Assembly: GCF_013376005.1 (NCBI RefSeq)
Contig: NZ_JABMJK010000007.1
Coordinates: 1-64,000, forward strand
Origin: Duganella sp. SG902
GTDB taxonomy: Bacteria; Pseudomonadota; Gammaproteobacteria; Burkholderiales; Burkholderiaceae_D
Direction of reading: 5' to 3'
Length of the DNA stretch: 64,000 nucleotides
Positions 57,055 through 64,000 of the stretch are shown here, piece after piece (position 1 is the first letter of the stretch; each line of letters begins with the position of its first letter). Made by a program: the position numbers and the translations under genes. The notes beneath the pieces are model-generated. The model did no database searches. It saw only the letters and a list, made by a program, of their open reading frames with translations, and was not told the DNA's origin.

Positions 57055-58494
57055 TTAAGTTGTGCCGAACGGATTCCGCTCCCAGCGGGCGGCGGATAAA
57101 CATACGAGTCCACCAGGGAGCTTAACTGGATCGGATTCCTGTAGAACTCTAAACAATCTTTCTGACAGTTCTATATTTTCGCGCGCGGTCTGTAAGACCG
57201 CTCTTGCATACCAATCGCCAAGCAGAGTATCGATGACGTGCAAACCGTACTCGACGTTGTCCGTTTTTTCGGATTGATCGGATATGAGGAACGCGTGCGC
57301 CAAACGCATTCTGCTTCGGCTCCGCCTGAAGGCGCTCAGTATGCCTTGCTGGTGTTGCTTAAGAAGTTCGACTGCGCGTGAACGGAACGTGGGTTTTCGG
57401 TCTGCCGCTTCCCCGTCGGCGAATACCTGCATCGCGCCGACCAATGCCGATACCAACGTCGTGGTTTCCATCAAGGTTATTTCGATTTTCAACAACGCGC
57501 GTGGAATCAATAGACGCAAGTCCATTGATACATTTGAGTAGGAGCATTCGAACTGTCTGAATAGTTGACTCGAGACGCTTTCTGGGAGATGGTATGGCCT
57601 CTCAACGCCTTGAAGGGAACGAAAGCGGCTTATCGATTCAAGCACACCCAATAGTTCAACCATTTGCGGTAGGATAACAATCCACTTATCCGGCCGCCTG
57701 TTGTTATCGCCCGGTGGGTCGACCACGACGATATCGATTTCTTGCCCTGCGTCGACCCGGGCGTGCGTACAAAGCATGCTGGCAAAAGCGACCGGTGGAG
57801 CGCCGACCGAAGTTGAAATGTTGGCAGTGTTTCTCAATTGTTGAAGGCCGTCATACACCTTCGACCACCGTTCGCTGCCTCCCTTCGCCTCCAGCGCATG
57901 CCACTGATTGGTGTTGTCTTTCACCACGTAATCCGGCAGGGAGCGCCCGATCTTCAGTCCTACCTTTCCAGCCACGACCGAAATCATGCTGTCCTGGAAT
58001 ACTGTGGTGTGCAGACAGACTTCGATTTTAGCACCTGCCGAGTCCAACCAGGTATCCATTGCTATGTAGGCAGCCATCGACCCGATGTCGTAGGAATATT
58101 GGCCGACCACTGTCGGATCCAGCAAACGATAAGCACTATGAAGCGAGATCTTCCCGCTTGAAAACTGGATAAAACATTCAACCGACCTGAAATTAGAGGT
58201 TAGCGCATTGAGTAATATGACGCGTTCTGCCGGAAGAATTTTGAAAAGGCTAGGCCATTTGCCTTTCGGTCCATACCCAGCGCACAACGCCGCCTTGAAG
58301 AGCAGCTTTTGACTAATGCACACGGTCGGCGCAAAGGGGCCATAAGCAGGCGGGCAGTGAAGGGCCAGTTTGGAGAAATGACGCTGTATATATGCTAGTG
58401 GTTTTGTTTTTTTGGGATTTCGCTTCGGGATTTGCTTGCCGTTTTTGATGAACCAGTATTCAAACGAGGTACTCACCGAGCTTCTCCAGCGCAT
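57055..58494 (-). CDS. Hypothetical protein with PD-(D/E)xK nuclease-like motif
   Basis: The protein has 479 residues and no signal or membrane segment. Residues about 185-212 read RSLPDYVVKDNTNQWHALEAKGG: a PD motif followed by E-x-K, the signature of the PD-(D/E)xK nuclease core. The rest is unrecognised; the C-terminal half is mostly helical. It has lower GC than the flanking chromosome and stands between a hypothetical membrane protein and a kinase gene. It may be a stand-alone restriction or defence nuclease, but only the motif supports that. Confidence 0.55.
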   Translation of the reverse strand: MRWRSSVSTSFEYWFIKNGKQIPKRNPKKTKPLAYIQRHFSKLALHCPPAYGPFAPTVCISQKLLFKAALCAGYGPKGKWPSLFKILPAERVILLNALTSNFRSVECFIQFSSGKISLHSAYRLLDPTVVGQYSYDIGSMAAYIAMDTWLDSAGAKIEVCLHTTVFQDSMISVVAGKVGLKIGRSLPDYVVKDNTNQWHALEAKGGSERWSKVYDGLQQLRNTANISTSVGAPPVAFASMLCTHARVDAGQEIDIVVVDPPGDNNRRPDKWIVILPQMVELLGVLESISRFRSLQGVERPYHLPESVSSQLFRQFECSYSNVSMDLRLLIPRALLKIEITLMETTTLVSALVGAMQVFADGEAADRKPTFRSRAVELLKQHQQGILSAFRRSRSRMRLAHAFLISDQSEKTDNVEYGLHVIDTLLGDWYARAVLQTARENIELSERLFRVLQESDPVKLPGGLVCLSAARWERNPFGTT

Positions 58495-58657
58495 CTTAGA
58501 TTAACTATCAATGTAAAGCATGATTGAATATTTGGCAATCTTCGGAGTTGTGTATGGCATCTGGTTTGGCGGGTTTGACGGCGGTACCAACGGTTGCCCC
58601 AGCCGTATCGTCCGTTCGGACGATCCTTGTCCCGCCATTTCTGCCCATACTTCGGCG

Positions 58658-59716
58658 ATGGAACTTGATGACAAAAAAACGACCATCCGGATGTGGTGCA
58701 TCTATGTCAGCAGTTGGGCCGCCTACCTGCTGTTGGTGGGCTTGGCATTGCAGCTTGATGAGTTGAGGCAGGGGCGGTTCGACACGCGGGTCGTGACAAT
58801 ACTATTGAAAAGCACGCCGCATGCGTTGTTTCTGGCATTGTTATGGCCGCTTAGCGGCTACCTTGAGCGTAAGCGCCTCACACTGTGGAGAATATTCCTT
58901 ACTCACCTCGGTTGTGCGCTTGTGTACGCTGTGACGTGTTACCTATTGATATGGTTCTTGCTTGGTCTGCGGCAAGCGCCTGCATGGTATATGTGGCCGG
59001 CGCTGTATGCCATGATGACTTATTTTGTTATCGCAGCCATGTTCCATATGGTCCGCGCTGATAATGCTCGCAGGCGTCAGGCGGCGGCCGCGCAACTGGC
59101 CCAGAATTTGGCGGTTGAATCCGAGATGAATGCGCTGCGCAACAAGCTCAATCCCCATTTTTTGTTCAACACGCTGCACTCGATTATCGCGCTGACCCGC
59201 AAGAATCCAGCCGGGGCGGAAGCGGCCCTGTTCCAGTTTTCTGCCATGCTGCGCTATATCCTCGATACCGAGAAGAGTGATAGCAGCCAAGTCACGCTTA
59301 GCGACGAGTTGAGCTTCGTACGGGACTATCTTGAATTGGAGAGTCTGCGGCTAGGCCCTCGTCTGCAGGTCAAGTGGGATCTGGATGATGGTATCAGCGG
59401 ATGCGTGCTGCCTGCCTTGTTATTGCAACCGTTGGTGGAAAACAGTATCAAGCACGCTTTCAACCCACATAGCCGGCCGGGCACGATAATGATACGGACC
59501 AGCGTTGACGAACTTACCCAGACGCTGAATCTGGAGGTGGCGGACGATGGGCCGGGTGCGGAGTCCTTCACCCCTGGTCGCTCGAACGGGCTGGGTATTC
59601 GTACCTTGGCGCGGCGCCTTGAACTTGAATACGGCGCGCGCGGCGCCCTTGTCATCAAAACGGCTCCCGGCATGGGCTTTGTTGTCACTATATCGATGCC
59701 CTTGGCATTTGCATGA
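58658..59716 (+). CDS. LytS-type sensor histidine kinase
   Basis: Starting at 58658 the protein has 352 residues; an upstream in-frame ATG at 58520 adds a Gly-rich tail without a clear role. Four membrane segments occupy about residues 18-130. The cytosolic His_kinase region begins ALRNKLNPHFLFNTLHSI with the phospho-acceptor His167, and the ATPase domain shows QPLVENSIKHAF and ADDGPG...NGLGIRTLARRL. It should phosphorylate the LytTR regulator encoded next, with which it overlaps by four bases. Confidence 0.88.
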   Translation: MELDDKKTTIRMWCIYVSSWAAYLLLVGLALQLDELRQGRFDTRVVTILLKSTPHALFLALLWPLSGYLERKRLTLWRIFLTHLGCALVYAVTCYLLIWFLLGLRQAPAWYMWPALYAMMTYFVIAAMFHMVRADNARRRQAAAAQLAQNLAVESEMNALRNKLNPHFLFNTLHSIIALTRKNPAGAEAALFQFSAMLRYILDTEKSDSSQVTLSDELSFVRDYLELESLRLGPRLQVKWDLDDGISGCVLPALLLQPLVENSIKHAFNPHSRPGTIMIRTSVDELTQTLNLEVADDGPGAESFTPGRSNGLGIRTLARRLELEYGARGALVIKTAPGMGFVVTISMPLAFA

Positions 59717-60471
59717 TTCTGGAGGTTGGATTGGCCCCGAGAACCGTATTCATTGCCGAAGACGAGCCGCTAGCGCGGGAAGTGCTGCGTGATGCGATCT
59801 ACGCGCACGCCGGACTGCGGTTGGTAGGTGAGGCTGCTGACGGGGCAAGGGCACTGTCACAAATTAGCGAGCTCCGCCCGGACATCGTATTCATGGATAT
59901 CCAGATGCCCGAGATGACGGGGGTGGAGGTCCTCGCGCGCCTGAACCATACGCCCGATATTGTGTTTACCACGGCGTACGATCGATATGCCGTGGCCGCC
60001 TTTGAACTCAATGCGGTAGACTATCTACTCAAGCCTTTTACGCGCGCACGTTTTGATGCTGCTGTGGCGCGGCTAATGGAATGCCGTCGATCCGATAGCG
60101 AAGTGAGCATCGACCTCAGTCAGGTTATGGGGCGGAAGCCGCATCAGCTCAAGCGCATCTTTGTGCGCGACCGCGGTCGGATATTCGCGCTCGCGCTCGA
60201 CGAGATCGAGTATATCAAGACCGACTCCAAATACACGGCCATCGTCGCGCGCGGACAAACCTTCCTGGTGCGGGCGGGGATCACGGAGATCGAGGCGCAA
60301 CTGGATCTGACGCGATTTTTCCGCGTCCACCGCTCCGCGCTCATCAATCTTGACTACGTCGACTCAATGAAAACTGATGATCGCTCGAGATTGCTTATAC
60401 GTATGCGGGATGGAAGCAGCCTGACCGCGAGCCGTGAGACTGCCAAGATCCTGCGCGATATGGCGTTTTAA
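59713..60471 (+). CDS. LytTR response regulator
   Basis: The protein has 252 residues from the overlapping ATG, or 246 from a TTG at 59731 that has a better-placed GGAGG. The receiver domain has the acidic pair ED at 16-17, Asp62 in FMDIQMPEMTG and Lys in LLKPF. The LytTR DNA-binding domain covers about 140-250 (KRIFVRDRGRIFALALDEIEYIKTDSKYTAI, FFRVHRSALINLDYV). It is the partner of the upstream kinase. Targets are not evident, but the next exported protein gene is adjacent. Confidence 0.9.
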   Translation: MILEVGLAPRTVFIAEDEPLAREVLRDAIYAHAGLRLVGEAADGARALSQISELRPDIVFMDIQMPEMTGVEVLARLNHTPDIVFTTAYDRYAVAAFELNAVDYLLKPFTRARFDAAVARLMECRRSDSEVSIDLSQVMGRKPHQLKRIFVRDRGRIFALALDEIEYIKTDSKYTAIVARGQTFLVRAGITEIEAQLDLTRFFRVHRSALINLDYVDSMKTDDRSRLLIRMRDGSSLTASRETAKILRDMAF

Positions 60472-60500
60472 CTTCGAACTTGTTGCGCTTTTGCCTGCAC

Positions 60501-60533
60501 ATTCAAAATAATTTACGCATGCGTATACTTAAT
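60501..60533 (+). promoter_or_regulatory. Sigma70-like promoter before the small exported protein
   Basis: TTCAAA and TATACT are separated by 16 bp. The -10 part and flanks (ACGNNTGNGTATACTTAAT) recur before the GH3 gene at 61904-61936. The -10 lies about 115 bp before the start at 60643. Confidence 0.5.
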
Positions 60534-60642
60534 GCGAAATGTGGCGTATAGTGGCTCTACGCTGATTCGAGGCCGGCGCTATCCGGCGGTGGTTGAATCG
60601 GACGATGACCGCTTCGTTATTTTTCGTCTGGAAGGACATTTC

Positions 60643-60981
60643 ATGAAATTTCGTAACATTTCGCTCGCTGCCTTGCTGTCCGTGATCGCAGTGGTGGCGG
60701 CCGCGCAAGCGCCTGCCCCCGCGCCAGTGGCGGCGCAATCGAATGCAGGCTGCGTCAAACAGAAATTGAGCACCGAATCGTTGGTGTCGGAATTGCTCGA
60801 TGACCCCGCTGCCAAGGAAGTCCTGTACAAACATGTGCCAGCGTTGAAAGGTAACGACCAGTTCGAAATGGCCCGCGCCATGCCCCTGCGTGCAATCCAG
60901 CCTTATGCCGAAGAAACCTTCAGCGACAAGGTGCTGGACGCCATCGATGCCGATCTGGCCAAACTGCCGATCTGTAAGTAG
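60643..60981 (+). CDS. Small exported protein
   Basis: The 112-residue protein starts at 60643 after GGAAGGA; the longer frame upstream lies over the promoter. A signal peptide (MKFRNISLAALLSVIAVVAAAQA) is followed by a Pro/Ala-rich linker and a helical domain with two Cys (near the start and at the C-terminus, ending PICK) that may pair. Sequence such as LDDPAAKEVLYKHVPAL resembles domains found appended to glycosidases and esterases of this group, which fits the GH3 gene close by. Confidence 0.65.
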   Translation: MKFRNISLAALLSVIAVVAAAQAPAPAPVAAQSNAGCVKQKLSTESLVSELLDDPAAKEVLYKHVPALKGNDQFEMARAMPLRAIQPYAEETFSDKVLDAIDADLAKLPICK

Positions 60982-61019
60982 TGTAAATTGTCTCCAGTGC
61001 CGCTCGGCGCACTTTCACA

Positions 61020-61050
61020 GGACGCCGTCTGAGGCGACGTCCTTTTTTTT
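61020..61050 (+). terminator. Rho-independent terminator
   Basis: An imperfect stem (GGACG/CGTCC with a small bulge) is followed at once by eight T residues (61043-61050). It ends the transcript of the small exported protein, 39 bp past its stop. Confidence 0.75.
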
Positions 61051-61094
61051 GCTATCATCGTGATGGTTTTTTTCCGTGATCGGATGTCCCATTC

Positions 61095-61787
61095 ATGACC
61101 AAAGTCCCGTTGTCTCCCCAGCAAAGCAAACAGACCATCCAGGTGCCAGCCGCCGTCGAACGGACCAAGCTGCGGGGGAGGCCCACAAAGGATCAGGCTG
61201 GAACAATTGAAGCCGACATCCTCAAGGCGGCGATCGCGCTGTTCGATGAATTGGGCTTTGATGGCGCGGCGATGGAAGCGATCGCGGCGCGGGCCGGCAT
61301 CTCCAAGCGCACGCTGTATATGCGCTATTCGGATAAGAAGGCGATTTTGAAGGATGTGATTACGTTCATCGTCGGTAGCGCCCGCCAGCCAGACCCTCCC
61401 GCATTTCCGAACATGCGTGCCTGCCTCACTTTTCACGTCGAAAATTGCTTCATGATTTGCGACGACCCAGGAATGCGCGTGTTGATGGCCATGAGCGGCA
61501 AGCCGTCGCCGGCAGTGCGCGAATTGTCGTCCTTGGGGCAGGAAATCACCATGGACCTTGGCGTCCGCCACATTGTCCAAACCATCGTCGACACGTCGGC
61601 CAAGTTCGGCATCACGGTGCACGAGCCTGCTTTTTATGCCACGTCATTGCTCGATCTGACCATGGCGCATCATCAGCGTTATCGCGAGTTGGGCGAAAGG
61701 GTGGCTTCCCCTGGCGTCGCCGCTGCCCGCATCGTCAATCTGCTATTGGCAGGTATGCAAAGCGATTGCGCCGCATCCGATCGATAG
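61095..61787 (+). CDS. TetR-family transcriptional regulator
   Basis: The protein has 230 residues. After a 30-residue basic lead (LRGRPTKDQ) the TetR helix-turn-helix is at about 40-90: ILKAAIALFDELGFDGAAMEAIAARAGISKRTLYMRYSDKKAIL. The C-terminal ligand domain is of the type ending in RELGERVASPGVAAARIVNLLLAG. It may control the GH3 gene 183 bp downstream or the small exported protein upstream; their promoters share a motif that could be its site. Confidence 0.88.
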   Translation: MTKVPLSPQQSKQTIQVPAAVERTKLRGRPTKDQAGTIEADILKAAIALFDELGFDGAAMEAIAARAGISKRTLYMRYSDKKAILKDVITFIVGSARQPDPPAFPNMRACLTFHVENCFMICDDPGMRVLMAMSGKPSPAVRELSSLGQEITMDLGVRHIVQTIVDTSAKFGITVHEPAFYATSLLDLTMAHHQRYRELGERVASPGVAAARIVNLLLAGMQSDCAASDR

Positions 61788-61903
61788 GCGGCTTTGCGCT
61801 GATCGGCGTTCCGAACTCACGCCTGAACTGTATTTATCCGATTGCCGGAGAGGGCGTGCTGTCGCTTTTGCGTGACAGCTGCGCGCTGTGCCGCGTTCTG
61901 CGG

Positions 61904-61936
61904 ATTGCAATAATTAAACGTCTGTGTATACTTAAT
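61904..61936 (+). promoter_or_regulatory. Sigma70-like promoter before the GH3 gene
   Basis: TTGCAA and TATACT are separated by 16 bp, about 35 bp before the GH3 start. The segment matches the 60501-60533 promoter at 15 of 19 positions around the -10. Confidence 0.6.
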
Positions 61937-61969
61937 TCAGCGTCAAAATAAATATCAGGAGACATAACA

Positions 61970-64000
61970 ATGAAAATGACCCGGCGTACGTTGTTGACCA
62001 CCACTGGCTTGGCGCTGGCGTTGCCGGCGTTCGGGGCCTCGCCGCCCGTCTACAAGCGCTCCAGCGCCCCTATCCCTGAGCGCGTGCGCGATCTGCTGAG
62101 CCGCATGACCCTCGACGAAAAAGTGGCCCAACTATGCTGCATGTGGATGACCAAGGTCAGTATCGTGGACCGGGAAAACTTCGCGTTTTCACCGGAAAAG
62201 GCCGCGAAGGTTATTCCGCATGGCATCGGCCAAATCGCCCGGCCATCGGATCTGGCCGGTAGCGGCCGTTTCCAGACCAAGTCCTTCCGTGAGCCTGAGG
62301 ATGCGGTGACGTTCGTCAACGCCGTGCAGCGTTATGCAGTCGAGCAAACCCGGCTGGGCATCCCAGTACTGTTTCACGAGGAAACAGCGCATGGGCTGGC
62401 CGTCAAGGGAGCTACCGCATTTCCCATCCCGCCAGCGCTGGGCAGCACCTGGGATCCAGCTCTGGTGGAGCAGTGTTTTGCCGTCGCCGGGCGCCAGGCG
62501 CGTCGTCGTGGCGTAACGGTTGGCCTGAGTCCAGTGCTTGACCTGCTGCGCGATCCGCGTTGGGGACGCAGCGAGGAGTTCTTCGGGGAAGACCCGTATC
62601 ACGTCGGCGAAATGGGCGCGGCGGCGGTACGAGGCTTGCAGGGAACGGTGCGGCCGATCGGACCGGAAAATGTATTCGCAACGCTCAAGCATTTCGTGCA
62701 CGGCATGCCACAGAATGGCCTGAACATCGGCCCGTCCGATATGTCGGAGCGCATGCTGCGCGACACCTATCTGCCGCCGTTCAAGGCGGCGATCGGGGCC
62801 AAGGCCGCTATCGTGATGCCGTCGTATAACGAGGTGGGTGGGGTCCCATCGCACGCCAGCACGCAGCTATTGCAGCAGACCGGTCGAAGCCTGCTGGGCT
62901 TCCAAGGGGCCTATTTCAGCGACTACGGCGGCGTCGGCGAGATCGCCGAACTGCACGGCATGGCGGCGGATGCCGAGGGCGCCGCCGTGTTGGCGATGCG
63001 CGCGGGCGTGGACGCGGATTTGCCGGAGGGTAGCTCCTACCAGAAGTTGGCCAAGCTTGTGCAGGATGGCCGCGTGCCGCAAGCCCATGTCGATGCCGCG
63101 GTGGCGCGTATTCTTGCGCTCAAGTTCGAGGCCGGCCTGTTCGAGCGTCCGTATGTCGATCCGCAGCGCGCCGCCGAAGTCCTGAACGATCCGCAGGCGG
63201 TGGCGCTGGCGCGTACCGCCGCGCAGAAGGCCGTGGTGCTGCTGAAGAACGATGGTGTCCTGCCGTTGGATGCGGCGGCAGGCATGCGCATCGCGCTGAT
63301 CGGACCGAATTCGGTCAAGCCCATGTTGGGTGGTTATTCGGGATGGCCCAAGGCGGCGATCGGCGTCCTGGAAGGGCTGCGCCAGGCTGGCGCCAACGTC
63401 ACCATCGAGCAGTCCGACGGCGTCTGGATCACGCCACCACTGGCCGAAGGTGTCCGCCCCGAGGCGCCGTTGATACGGCCGGTTCCCGCAGCCGATAACC
63501 GGGCCCGCATCGCCGCGGCGGTCGAGCTTGCGCAGCGCTCGGATCTGGTGGTGCTGGTGGTGGGGGACAATGAGCAGGTGACGCGTGAGGCCGTAGCCGC
63601 GGTGCTGCCTGGTGACCGCAATTCGCTGAACCTTTACGGCGACCAGGACGCGCTGGTCGAGGCCGTGCTCGGTTGCGGCAAGCCGGTCGTGGCGCTGTTG
63701 CTGAACGGACGCCCGCTTGCCGTCAATCGTTTGGCGGAGAAGGCCAACGCGCTGGTCGAGGGATGGTACCTGGGGGAGCAGGGCGGCAATGCGGTCGCTG
63801 ACGTGTTGTTTGGCAAGGTGAACCCCGGCGGCAAACTCGCGGTGAGCTTCCCTCGTTCGACCGGTGAACTGCCGGCGTTCTACAACCGCCACCCCTCCGC
63901 GGACAGGGTGCCGTATGTCGAGGGCAAACGTACGCCGCTGTATCCGTTCGGCCATGGCCTGAGCTACACGAGCTTCGAGCTGTCGGCGCCGCGCCTGTCG
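61970..64000 (+). CDS. GH3 beta-glycosidase, partial at the window end
   Basis: The frame starts at 61970 after CAGGAGA and stays open to the end (677 residues seen). A twin-arginine-like signal (TRRTLLTTTGLALALPAFGA) suggests export. GH3 blocks are clear: VLFHEETAHGLA, LSPVLDLLRDPRWGRSEEFFGEDPY, TLKHFVHG, and FSDYGGV with Asp318 as the expected nucleophile. The second domain shows VVLLKNDGVLPL and the fibronectin-like part begins near PLYPFGHGLSYTSF. It probably hydrolyses beta-glucosides or beta-xylosides in the periplasm. The C-terminus is cut by the window. Confidence 0.92.
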   Translation, partial: MKMTRRTLLTTTGLALALPAFGASPPVYKRSSAPIPERVRDLLSRMTLDEKVAQLCCMWMTKVSIVDRENFAFSPEKAAKVIPHGIGQIARPSDLAGSGRFQTKSFREPEDAVTFVNAVQRYAVEQTRLGIPVLFHEETAHGLAVKGATAFPIPPALGSTWDPALVEQCFAVAGRQARRRGVTVGLSPVLDLLRDPRWGRSEEFFGEDPYHVGEMGAAAVRGLQGTVRPIGPENVFATLKHFVHGMPQNGLNIGPSDMSERMLRDTYLPPFKAAIGAKAAIVMPSYNEVGGVPSHASTQLLQQTGRSLLGFQGAYFSDYGGVGEIAELHGMAADAEGAAVLAMRAGVDADLPEGSSYQKLAKLVQDGRVPQAHVDAAVARILALKFEAGLFERPYVDPQRAAEVLNDPQAVALARTAAQKAVVLLKNDGVLPLDAAAGMRIALIGPNSVKPMLGGYSGWPKAAIGVLEGLRQAGANVTIEQSDGVWITPPLAEGVRPEAPLIRPVPAADNRARIAAAVELAQRSDLVVLVVGDNEQVTREAVAAVLPGDRNSLNLYGDQDALVEAVLGCGKPVVALLLNGRPLAVNRLAEKANALVEGWYLGEQGGNAVADVLFGKVNPGGKLAVSFPRSTGELPAFYNRHPSADRVPYVEGKRTPLYPFGHGLSYTSFELSAPRLS

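Overview
The window looks like a chromosome segment of a GC-rich betaproteobacterium, probably of the Oxalobacteraceae (Massilia/Duganella/Janthinobacterium type). That assignment is an inference from the codon and GC bias, the LexA-controlled imuA-imuB-dnaE2 mutasome, and the LytS/LytTR and GH3 genes. No rRNA or tRNA gene was recognised to confirm it.

The middle of the window (about 9.2-34.4 kb) is an integrative conjugative element or an integrated conjugative plasmid. Two tandem serine recombinases (9268-12343) sit at its left. A compact minus-strand P-type T4SS operon runs virB2-B3-B4-lipoprotein-B6-B5-B8-B9-B10-B11-coupling protein-OmpA-like lipoprotein-LPD7 protein (26490 down to 13168). 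A divergent plus-strand module follows: parA, a KorB-like parB, a structured noncoding leader with iteron-like repeats and hairpins, ardB antirestriction, a long ParB, an oriT with an RP4-like nic sequence (32540-32640), a MobC-like protein and a MOBP relaxase. From the predicted nic strand, parB and ardB would enter the recipient first and the relaxase gene last.

Right of the relaxase is a cargo zone (34.5-47 kb). A minus-strand operon encodes a CHAT-like caspase-family protease, a ComEC-like MBL-fold hydrolase and a patatin-like lipoprotein; it is a strong candidate for an uncharacterised defence system. Next come a small exported protein and a 1885-residue protein joining a Tle1-like (DUF2235) phospholipase domain to RTX repeats, arranged like an immunity-toxin pair. 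A decayed IS481-type transposase and phage-like scraps follow.

The left flank (0-8.5 kb) holds a three-gene cassette with a PD-(D/E)xK nuclease candidate, a RES/Xre-type toxin-antitoxin pair with a tandem-repeat operator, an exported sialidase-like protein coupled to a di-haem DUF1111 oxidoreductase, and a membrane protein. An antitoxin without an adjacent toxin lies at 12.4-12.9 kb. The right flank (47.7-64 kb) is more ordinary chromosome: a DUF1349 protein, the SOS mutasome with its LexA box, a SRAP protein, a membrane protein facing a second PD-(D/E)xK candidate, a LytS/LytTR two-component pair, a small exported protein, a TetR regulator, and a GH3 glycosidase that runs off the end.
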